A stretch of 64,000 nt of DNA from Rhodothermaceae bacterium. GTDB taxonomy: Bacteria > Bacteroidota > Rhodothermia > Rhodothermales > Bin80. The position numbers and the translations under genes were made by a program. Position 1 is the first letter of the stretch. Each line of letters starts with the position of its first letter. Below are positions 26,493-33,954 of this stretch, in pieces. Under the pieces are notes generated by a model, which saw nothing but the letters and a program-made list of their open reading frames with translations, did no database searches and had not been told where the DNA came from. Location of the stretch: assembly GCA_009838195.1 (NCBI GenBank), contig VXSC01000032.1, positions 1 to 64,000 of the forward strand. The letters are read 5' to 3'.

Positions 26493-27268
26493 GAGCACCA
26501 ATCGTGATTAAGATTGGCGGGGCTGTCCTTGATAATTTGACACGATTCTGGGATCAGATCAAGGCCATGGATTCTCCTGTGGTGATTGTACATGGTGGTG
26601 GAATCCAGTCAACCAGTTTGGCCAACCGACTTGGTCATGCTCCCAAAATCATTGAAGGGCGCCGGGTCACGGGTCCCTTGGACCTTAAAATTGCTGAGTG
26701 GGCGATGAGAGGCGCCGTGAATGTGAAGCTGGTAGCCGAGGCAAATGCCTGTGGACTGAAAGCAGTTGGGCTTAGCGGAGCTGATGGAGCCATGATAAAC
26801 GTCCGTCGACGCGAACCATGGCTTATTGATGGTGAGAAAGTTGATTTTGGCTGGGTTGGTGAAATCGTCTCCATTGATACCACCCTGATTGAAACGATTT
26901 CTGATGCTGGATTCATCTCCATCATCGCTCCACTTGGCATTGACAATTCGGGACAGCGCTACAATGTCAACGCGGATACGGTTGCCTACACACTCGCAGC
27001 ACGTATCCATGCAAAAGAACTACTTCTGGTAACGGATTCGGGGGGTGTTCTTCGAAACCTGAACGACCCTTCTTCACTACTTCGAACATGTTCCCCCTCC
27101 GACGAAACAGCCGGGATCACACAGGGATGGATCAGTGGAGGGATGTCTGTAAAGATTCAAACAGCACGCAGTGCACTCGAAAAAGGAGTTTCCAGTGTGT
27201 GGGTTTTAGGAGTAGATGATCTGCTCGAGAAACAGAATGCCACTTCAATTATCATGGAGAAAGAATGA
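26489..27268 (+). CDS. argB: N-acylglutamate kinase
   Basis: A 259-residue amino acid kinase that phosphorylates acetyl- or succinyl-glutamate. KIGGAVLDN at the N-terminus and VIVHGGGIQ are the nucleotide and substrate loops; GLSGADGAMI, YNVNADTVAYTLAA and LVTDSGGVL follow in order. It overlaps the carbamoyltransferase by 4 bp (ATGA) and the next gene by 4 bp. There is no N-terminal extension of the kind linked to arginine inhibition in hexameric enzymes, so feedback control cannot be judged from the sequence. Confidence 0.94.
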   Translation: MRAPIVIKIGGAVLDNLTRFWDQIKAMDSPVVIVHGGGIQSTSLANRLGHAPKIIEGRRVTGPLDLKIAEWAMRGAVNVKLVAEANACGLKAVGLSGADGAMINVRRREPWLIDGEKVDFGWVGEIVSIDTTLIETISDAGFISIIAPLGIDNSGQRYNVNADTVAYTLAARIHAKELLLVTDSGGVLRNLNDPSSLLRTCSPSDETAGITQGWISGGMSVKIQTARSALEKGVSSVWVLGVDDLLEKQNATSIIMEKE

Positions 27269-28341
27269 GAGAAAAAAAGGTGCTCAGCCTGCTAGACTCA
27301 ATGATTCGATTCCCATCATTGAGTGGTCAGGAGGATGAAATTTGTTCTTACATGCAATCCTATGTGGATCAAGCGGGAATTCAAAGCGAGCGTATTGAAA
27401 ATAGCTTGTTCTTCTGGTTAGGAGATGGGCCAAACAAATTGCTCCTGGCATCTCACCTAGATGTAGTCCCTCCCTCTTCCAGCCATCCCTATCCCCCCTT
27501 CGATGCTACGCGCATAAACGGGAAGATCTATGGTAGAGGTGCCTCAGATGCAAAAGCATCCGGGGCTGCCATGACATCGGCACTCCTGGAGTTAGCATCC
27601 GAAAATTGGAAGCCGGAAGAGGGTCAGCTCATCGTTGCCTTGACCGAGTGTGAGGAGACTGATTATGAGAATAATGGCCTACAAAAACTCTTGCAGACCA
27701 AGCTGCCGCGGCCACAGTCTGCATTAGTCGGTGAGCCGACGAATTTACTCCCCGTAGTTGCTCAGAAAGGATTGCTTGTATTACGGCTTGATGCCAAAGG
27801 CCACAGTGCTCATGCAGCTCGGCATGCGCTTGGAGAGAACGCAATCCTCAAGGCTGCAGATGATATCCGGCGTTTATTGAAACTCAAGTTCGATCGGTGT
27901 CATCCCATTCTGGGGGACACCAGCATGAATGTGACGACCATCCAAGGGGGAGTTGCCCGAAACGTGATCCCCGATCATTGCACCATTTATCTAGACATTC
28001 GAAGCACTCCCGCCTATACACACGATGAAATCGTCGCAACGATTCGCGCTGCCGTGGAATCCGAGGTCACTGTTCACAGCGATCGGATTATCCCCGTATG
28101 TACTGCGACAGATGAGCCCATCGTGGAAGCTTGCCTGACTGCAGCCCCTGGGACTCAACCAGAGGGCTCTCCAACTGCAAGCGACTGGATATACTTGCAG
28201 GGGATTCCTGCGGTGAAAATTGGCCCCGGCTCTAGTGAACTATCCCATACGGCAAATGAGCATGTGGACCAATCTGAGGTCGTTCAAGCTGTCGACTTCT
28301 ATAAGACTGCCGTGAAGAAATATTTTAGCTTGAGCAGGTAG
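27265..28341 (+). CDS. argE': M20 peptidase, predicted N-acylcitrulline deacylase
   Basis: A 358-residue dinuclear zinc hydrolase of the M20 family. Metal ligands are visible: ASHLDVVP (His, Asp), YGRGASDAKAS (Asp), ECEETDYEN (Glu-Glu) and a late His near SHTANEH; the dimerisation domain includes GHSAHAAR. In operons with an acylornithine carbamoyltransferase this enzyme removes the acyl group from acylcitrulline to give citrulline for ArgG. If the route is succinyl, the substrate is N-succinylcitrulline. It is the last of the overlapping genes; the following pab genes begin 150 bp later. Confidence 0.88.
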   Translation: MREKKVLSLLDSMIRFPSLSGQEDEICSYMQSYVDQAGIQSERIENSLFFWLGDGPNKLLLASHLDVVPPSSSHPYPPFDATRINGKIYGRGASDAKASGAAMTSALLELASENWKPEEGQLIVALTECEETDYENNGLQKLLQTKLPRPQSALVGEPTNLLPVVAQKGLLVLRLDAKGHSAHAARHALGENAILKAADDIRRLLKLKFDRCHPILGDTSMNVTTIQGGVARNVIPDHCTIYLDIRSTPAYTHDEIVATIRAAVESEVTVHSDRIIPVCTATDEPIVEACLTAAPGTQPEGSPTASDWIYLQGIPAVKIGPGSSELSHTANEHVDQSEVVQAVDFYKTAVKKYFSLSR

Positions 28342-28490
28342 AATACTCTTCTCTCACTTCTCCGAGTCGGGCTGTGACAAAATTATGCCAAACACGGGAA
28401 CACGGAAGATACACTTCTTTATGAGCGGCGAGTAGTAATTGGACGAAGGGCATCATCAGAATCTCCTCGGTCGGGAGATGCAGCAACTGT

Positions 28491-29837
28491 ATGTGGGCAC
28501 TGAGATTAGCAGCGGTAGATCTACAGCCTCTGGCGCAGAAATATGCGCAAGGGCATGGGTTAATCTGGCTAGACAGTTCATCAAGATCTCTGCGGTTTGA
28601 CCGTTACTCCTATCTCTGTATTGATCCGGTTGAATCCATCCCGGCAACGGCAAAGATGGATGATCTGCGGAGTGTACTCCATCGTTATACGACTGTCAGA
28701 TGTATGGAGGACGGTCCTCCATTTCAGGGGGGATTGGTGGGGTTTTTTGATTACGAGTTTACCGAAAATGGTTCCCCAATAGCCATACAGACTCGTAACC
28801 AAGGCGGTGCAAACTGCCACTTCAGGTTGTATGATACAATTGTCGCTGTGGATCACCATGCCGACCTTACGTGGATCATCTCGTCTGGCTTTAAAAATGG
28901 ATCAAACAAGCCGTGCGAGGACATCGCAAAAGCACGCATCAATGCAGTCAGACAGGATATTCGGGACATACCAAAACCTGTTACTCCTACAGTGGATCTT
29001 ATCTGGCGCAATGAGATCACAAAACAGGACTATTTGAAAGCAGTGCATGATATCCTTGATTTCATTCACGCCGGAGACATTTACCAGGCGAACTTTGCTC
29101 AGACTTTCGCGGCAGATTTACCCCGAGATACAGACCCGTTGCATATCTATCTTTCTACCCGAAAGAGTAATCCTGCTCCCTTTTCTGCGTATGGCGTTTT
29201 CGGCAAGCGGAGCATTGCATGTACCTCCCCAGAACGCCTGATCACCGTGAATGCGCAGGGACTGGCCGAAGCAAGACCGATCAAAGGAACGATTGCACGG
29301 TCAGACTATCCCGATGAAGATCAACAGCTCAGAGAGCGGCTTCTCAAGTCTGAAAAGGACCGCGCTGAAAATATCATGATCGTGGACCTACTTCGCAATG
29401 ACTTGTCACGAGTCTGTAAGCCTCATTCGGTGAGAGTGCCTGAGCTTTGCGTACTGGAATCCTATGCCGGATTGCATCAACTCACATCTTCTGTTCAAGG
29501 CCAGTTAGAGGATGGTAAGGATGCCTTTGATCTTTTGTCTGCTGTGTTTCCTGGAGGATCCATCACAGGAGCACCGAAACGCCGTTCCATGGAGATCATT
29601 GATCAGATAGAACAATTTTCCCGTCGTGCCTTTTGCGGATCATTTGGATATTTTGGGTTTGACGGTGCAGCAGATTTTAACATCATGATCCGGACTATTC
29701 AATTCCAAGACGACCGTGCATGGCTCGCTGTCGGGGGTGGGATTACTTCTTTGTCCCATCCAAATGAGGAGTATTCTGAGACCTTGCTGAAGGCACAGAA
29801 GATACTTGATGGGACTGAAAAAGCAAGCGTTGAATGA
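28491..29837 (+). CDS. pabB: Aminodeoxychorismate synthase component I
   Basis: A 448-residue chorismate-binding enzyme that aminates chorismate for p-aminobenzoate. The ARPIKGTIAR block has the Lys that marks PabB (TrpE has Ala at this spot), and GGSITGAPKRRSMEIIDQIE plus AFCGSFGYFG are the chorismate-binding signatures. The N-terminal half is more diverged. Start is the first ATG of the frame, 28491, and its ribosome binding site is weak. It overlaps pabA by 4 bp (ATGA), and with pabC it makes a complete set for folate precursor synthesis. Confidence 0.93.
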   Translation: MWALRLAAVDLQPLAQKYAQGHGLIWLDSSSRSLRFDRYSYLCIDPVESIPATAKMDDLRSVLHRYTTVRCMEDGPPFQGGLVGFFDYEFTENGSPIAIQTRNQGGANCHFRLYDTIVAVDHHADLTWIISSGFKNGSNKPCEDIAKARINAVRQDIRDIPKPVTPTVDLIWRNEITKQDYLKAVHDILDFIHAGDIYQANFAQTFAADLPRDTDPLHIYLSTRKSNPAPFSAYGVFGKRSIACTSPERLITVNAQGLAEARPIKGTIARSDYPDEDQQLRERLLKSEKDRAENIMIVDLLRNDLSRVCKPHSVRVPELCVLESYAGLHQLTSSVQGQLEDGKDAFDLLSAVFPGGSITGAPKRRSMEIIDQIEQFSRRAFCGSFGYFGFDGAADFNIMIRTIQFQDDRAWLAVGGGITSLSHPNEEYSETLLKAQKILDGTEKASVE

Positions 29838-30418
29838 TCTTGATACTTGACAACCGAGACAGCTTTGTCTATAATATCAGCCGATATTTCAGGGAGCTTG
29901 GTGAGGCGACCGATGTGGTTGGATCTGATCATGTAACGCTGGATGATATCGAAGTAATGCAGCCCAAAGCGCTGGTAATTTCGCCAGGTCCCTGCACACC
30001 AAATGAAGCCGGGATCAGTTTGAGTGTAACTTCGCATTTTTCTGGGCGAATCCCGATCCTGGGTGTATGCCTCGGCCATCAGGTAATCGCACAGTCCTAT
30101 GGCGCGGTGGTGACACATGCCCGGTTCCCGAAGTATGGTCGGGCAAGCTCTATGATACACGATGGATGTGGCCTGTTCAAAGGGTTACCCAATCCGTTGA
30201 CCGCAGGCCTGTACCACTCCCTAATCGTGACACAAGTTGATAAAAGTGATCTGATCATTCAGGCCAAATCACCAGAGGGGGAAATCATGGCCCTGCGACA
30301 CAAGCAGAACCCTACATTTGGAGTTCAATTTCATCCAGAATCAATATTGAGTAAATCTGGACATGAACTCCTGCATAATTTCGTACAGATTGTAGAGCGG
30401 TTTCAATGTTCCTCTTAG
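29834..30418 (+). CDS. pabA: Aminodeoxychorismate synthase glutamine amidotransferase
   Basis: A 194-residue class I glutamine amidotransferase that supplies ammonia to PabB. The catalytic triad is complete: Cys in GVCLGHQVIAQ, and His and Glu in QFHPESIL. LILDNRDSFVYN and VISPGPCTPNEAG are the other family blocks. PabA and TrpG are hard to tell apart by sequence, but the position between pabB and pabC, with short overlaps on both sides, favours folate synthesis; it might also serve anthranilate synthase. Confidence 0.94.
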   Translation: MILILDNRDSFVYNISRYFRELGEATDVVGSDHVTLDDIEVMQPKALVISPGPCTPNEAGISLSVTSHFSGRIPILGVCLGHQVIAQSYGAVVTHARFPKYGRASSMIHDGCGLFKGLPNPLTAGLYHSLIVTQVDKSDLIIQAKSPEGEIMALRHKQNPTFGVQFHPESILSKSGHELLHNFVQIVERFQCSS

Positions 30419-31230
30419 AGCAGTTGGGCAGACAACACGCAATTCGTCCTTTTGATCTACGAGATCGGGGACTACTGCTCGCAGATGGGGTATTTGACAC
30501 ATCCTTGATTGTGTGCGGCACCATGGTCCTGCGCTCGGCTCACGTGAACAGGCTTGTGCGTGATGCGACTGCGCTTGAGATTAACATTGATCAGCAAAGG
30601 ATCAACGATCTACTTGATAACAACCTGACCGAAGATCAGAATGGAGTGTTGCGCATCACGGTTACATCAGGCCCTGCAGAAAGATGGAGTTTGAATACTC
30701 AAATGATACCCCCAACAGTTCTACTGAGCCTATCACCGCTGAACAGGAGTGATCAGTTTAAGCCAATCTCACTGCAAACCAGTCTTATTCGCCGAAATCA
30801 TACCTCACTCACAAGCCGCCATAAAACCCTTGCCTATACGGATAACCTGGCGGCTCTGCGAGCCGCCCGCACTGAAGGCTATGACGATGCACTCTTCTTA
30901 AATACCCGCGGAAATGTTTGCTGCGTTACGACCGGGAATCTGTTTCTGAAAATTGGCAACACCTGGATGACTCCACCGGTCTCCGACGGTATCCTGCCAG
31001 GGATCATGCGTCAATGGGTTATGAAGACTGCTCCACACATAGGTCTTGGAATTATAGAACAAACGATAACGGAAGACGAGTTGCGGTTCGTGGAAGCTGC
31101 ATTCATGACGAACAGCGGGCGACTAGCGGTGCCAATTTCAAAAATGGACGGGCGAGAGCTTCGGCCACAGTTACCAGATGGACTGGAAGACACTGCCATG
31201 GAGCTGGTCAGGACATCCAGCGAGCATTGA
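30406..31230 (+). CDS. pabC: Class IV aminotransferase, probable aminodeoxychorismate lyase
   Basis: A 274-residue PLP enzyme of fold type IV. RGLLLADGVFDTSLI near residue 25, the lysine in SRHKTLAYTDNLAA, and the TTGNLFLK, PPVSDGILPGI and EAAFMTNS blocks fit PabC and branched-chain/D-amino acid aminotransferases. It begins 13 bp inside pabA, which makes p-aminobenzoate formation from aminodeoxychorismate the likely role. Class IV members can be mis-assigned, but the operon is strong evidence. It ends 75 bp from the convergent sialidase gene. Confidence 0.88.
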   Translation: MFLLEQLGRQHAIRPFDLRDRGLLLADGVFDTSLIVCGTMVLRSAHVNRLVRDATALEINIDQQRINDLLDNNLTEDQNGVLRITVTSGPAERWSLNTQMIPPTVLLSLSPLNRSDQFKPISLQTSLIRRNHTSLTSRHKTLAYTDNLAALRAARTEGYDDALFLNTRGNVCCVTTGNLFLKIGNTWMTPPVSDGILPGIMRQWVMKTAPHIGLGIIEQTITEDELRFVEAAFMTNSGRLAVPISKMDGRELRPQLPDGLEDTAMELVRTSSEH

Positions 31231-31304
31231 AGTCCGTCCAGATCCGCTTGAGAATTTTGAACGGGTATTGCTCGACCACTTTCATTGCTGCAAGAGCCGA
31301 ATAT

Positions 31305-32981
31305 TTAGTTCTCAGCGACCTTGTTATCAAGCTCTTCGAACGTAAAGCGAACGCTCATAATGTAAGGGGACTCGTTTTTTGTCCAGTGACCATACGTAGT
31401 AGTAACCACGGTCCCGTCGGGAAGTATCTCAACTCCCGGATAGGCAGTATCAGCCCCCTCGTGGTTGTCCATAAGTCGTACACGATACTGTCCTTCCTGA
31501 CCATGCACGATATCCTCATACGTACCAACCCATCCGACCCAGTCGCCCCATGTGGGTGAAACATGTGTACGGTCACGAAATGAAATAAATAGTCGACCAT
31601 CCGGGCCGTAGATGGCCTGATGTCTGTCACCGGTGAGAGCGCCTGTGACTTCCATTGGTGTACTCCATGTTGCGCCTTCATCATCCGAGAACGTTACGAA
31701 GCTGTTGAACTGACGGCTATTCTCTCTCAGTAACATGGCGATTTGTTGGCCGTCGGGGGACCGAATGACACCTGGTTCGCACAGATCAGCCACGGGATGC
31801 GTAACGACAACTTCGGGCTGACTCCAAGTTAGCCCGCCATCGGACGATACGGTCTTGTACACATAAAATTGTCCCCGCTCTTCCTCTCGTCCATTGATAA
31901 ACCTTCCATCGTCGTGAAAAAATGCCATATAGCGGCCATCTCGCAATCGAATTACATCTCCCATAGCTACGATTCCACCAAAATCTCCAATGGGATCTAA
32001 TGGGCTCCAAGTGTTTCCTTCGTCCTCGGAAACAGCCATACGGATGGGATACAACCCGGAAAACATGATTAAGCGCTTTGTCCCATCACGATCAATTACC
32101 GGATAGAGTGTTGGGACCTCCTGTGAGGTTGACCAGTTGTCCGGCACGGGGAGGCGGTCACTCCAAGTGAGCCCGCTGTCGTGACTTTTCTTCATCACAA
32201 CTGCACCGCGTCCGTGTCCCTTTGGATATACGGTGATGATTGTATGCTGGTCATCCAGCAGCACAGTGGTTGGATGGCCGAGGTACTGGTTTGACTCTCG
32301 ATCTACTAATACTTGTCGGTGAGTATCTTCGGCAAGGTCAACGAGCGGGATACTGAATCCCCCGGGCCTGTTTGTACCACTTGGGTGGAAAACGCCCGTG
32401 GTGACAAATTCCCGGATGTGGAGTTCACCTTTTGCCAAAGGCGCTACACGGCCAAGCGAGGAAAATGTGAACCCAAACCGCCCGATACCTGCAAAGCTAC
32501 CCACTGAATGAATCAACTGATCATCAATCAGAAACCGGATTACACCATCTGTTCGGATAGCTTCAAAAGTAAACCATTCTCCGGGTTCAAGATGGGGGCG
32601 GGCATCACCAAGAACTACATGATGCCAGCCTGCTAAAGCACCAGACAGGTATAGCTGTTGATTGGGGCCATCAAACCCGAGATAACTCTCTCCCAACTGG
32701 AATGCTGCGCCCGTAGCGTTTAGCTCGGGAAGGCTGAGCTGTGCTGTTATCTGGAAATCCCCCGTCGCAAGGTCACGATCGGCGAACAGCCCTGCTTCAT
32801 CTGACGTGCCTGATACAATTGCGATGTACCCATTCTGCTCAACCCATGTACCCAGACTGCCCATTTTCACGACACCGTTCTGGGTGACGGTAATAGTTTC
32901 TTGTGCCAGGGCCGCGAATGTCAATAGTAATGTGCCCAAGAGAATACACACGAGTTGATTGATTAATATGAGGCGTCGCAT
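31305..32981 (-). CDS. Exported sialidase (BNR repeat family)
   Basis: A 558-residue exported glycosidase. A signal peptide (MRRLILINQLVCILLGTLLL, cleavage near LAQ) leads to a concanavalin-like domain (about residues 25-200, PNQQLYLSG, SVGSFAGIGRFGFT) and then a six-bladed sialidase propeller. Four Asp-boxes are visible: SHDSGLTW, SEDEGNTW, SSDGGLTW and SDDEGATW. It probably removes terminal sialic acid from glycoconjugates outside the cell. I start at the ATG at 32981, just before the signal peptide; the ATG at 33029 is also possible and would overlap the lyase gene end. It is third in the unit symporter fusion, lyase, sialidase. Confidence 0.87.
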   Translation of the reverse strand: MRRLILINQLVCILLGTLLLTFAALAQETITVTQNGVVKMGSLGTWVEQNGYIAIVSGTSDEAGLFADRDLATGDFQITAQLSLPELNATGAAFQLGESYLGFDGPNQQLYLSGALAGWHHVVLGDARPHLEPGEWFTFEAIRTDGVIRFLIDDQLIHSVGSFAGIGRFGFTFSSLGRVAPLAKGELHIREFVTTGVFHPSGTNRPGGFSIPLVDLAEDTHRQVLVDRESNQYLGHPTTVLLDDQHTIITVYPKGHGRGAVVMKKSHDSGLTWSDRLPVPDNWSTSQEVPTLYPVIDRDGTKRLIMFSGLYPIRMAVSEDEGNTWSPLDPIGDFGGIVAMGDVIRLRDGRYMAFFHDDGRFINGREEERGQFYVYKTVSSDGGLTWSQPEVVVTHPVADLCEPGVIRSPDGQQIAMLLRENSRQFNSFVTFSDDEGATWSTPMEVTGALTGDRHQAIYGPDGRLFISFRDRTHVSPTWGDWVGWVGTYEDIVHGQEGQYRVRLMDNHEGADTAYPGVEILPDGTVVTTTYGHWTKNESPYIMSVRFTFEELDNKVAEN

Positions 32982-33018
32982 AGGTAATGAGAAGGGTGCT
33001 TTAAAAGTGGGACAATTT

Positions 33019-33954
33019 TCAGTCGGCATGTTTTCGAGCCCATTCAAAAAATCCGATTTCTTCCAGTGCTTTGCGCATTTCTGAAATTTGGGCCGGTGTA
33101 GCGGTGGAATGGGGCAATCTGTGGGGGCCACAATCTTGGCCGATCAGACCCATAACAGCTTTGAATCCTGCACGTCCACAGGTTTTCAGAATTACTTTTA
33201 TCATCGTAGATGCCCTCGCCTGATGGCGCCGGGCCTCTTCTATCCGTCCCTGTTCGCAGCAGGTAATAAGACGGTTATAGAGTGGTGTAGCAAAATTATA
33301 TGTCGTACCCACTGCTCCGCGCATGCCTGTCATCCATGCACCGAGAAGCATCTCATCGACGCCACATACAAAGTCATACCTTTCGGCATAAGGACACGCT
33401 GAGACTTCGTGCAGACGTGTATCTGAAAATTTTACACCAACGAGCGAATCCAATCGCGACACTGACAAACTCAGGAAATCATTCAGATCCAGCTCTACCC
33501 CCGTCTTTCCGGAGATATGGTAGTAGTAGAATGGGAGATCCGGTGCACCTGCAGCAATCACAGCCAGACAGTCCACCAGTGATCTTGTCGATTCAGGCTT
33601 GAAATAATAAGGGGGCGTGGCCGAAATAGCACTGGCTCCAATCTGTTGGGCATGCCTGGCGAGGGTTTGTGCTTCCTGTAGACTGTTATGTCCGACATGG
33701 ACCACCACAGGTACACGGCCGGCAACAGCCTGCATAAATTTTACTGCAGTATGCTGCCGCTCGCGGAGTGTCAGTGAGACCCCTTCCCCCGTACTACCCA
33801 ATACATATAATGCAGAGACACCATCTCTTAGTAGATGTTCGACTAAGTCTGGGATACGGTCAAGATCCACTAGAGCATCATCTTTCATGGGTGTGAACGC
33901 TGCCGCGGTAAGACCTCTCAGCCGGATTGATTTATCGATTGGCGCCTGCATCAT
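33019..33954 (-). CDS. nanA: N-acetylneuraminate lyase
   Basis: A 311-residue (beta/alpha)8 aldolase of the DapA family. AAAFTPMKDD, YVLGSTGEGVSLTLRER, PFYYYHISGKTGVELDL and VGVKFSDTRL are the key blocks; Lys in VGVKFSD forms the Schiff base and Tyr in YYYHI is the catalytic Tyr. GSTGEG instead of DapA's GTTGES, together with the YYHI motif, favours sialic acid lyase over dihydrodipicolinate synthase. It cleaves sialic acid to N-acetylmannosamine and pyruvate in the cytosol. It overlaps the symporter gene by 4 bp and precedes the sialidase gene. Confidence 0.88.
   Translation of the reverse strand: MMQAPIDKSIRLRGLTAAAFTPMKDDALVDLDRIPDLVEHLLRDGVSALYVLGSTGEGVSLTLRERQHTAVKFMQAVAGRVPVVVHVGHNSLQEAQTLARHAQQIGASAISATPPYYFKPESTRSLVDCLAVIAAGAPDLPFYYYHISGKTGVELDLNDFLSLSVSRLDSLVGVKFSDTRLHEVSACPYAERYDFVCGVDEMLLGAWMTGMRGAVGTTYNFATPLYNRLITCCEQGRIEEARRHQARASTMIKVILKTCGRAGFKAVMGLIGQDCGPHRLPHSTATPAQISEMRKALEEIGFFEWARKHAD

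Noticed and set aside
31305-33131. Upstream extension of the sialidase frame to 33131
   Set aside because: The extra part overlaps the nanA gene and is followed by the signal peptide at 32981, so the start was moved.
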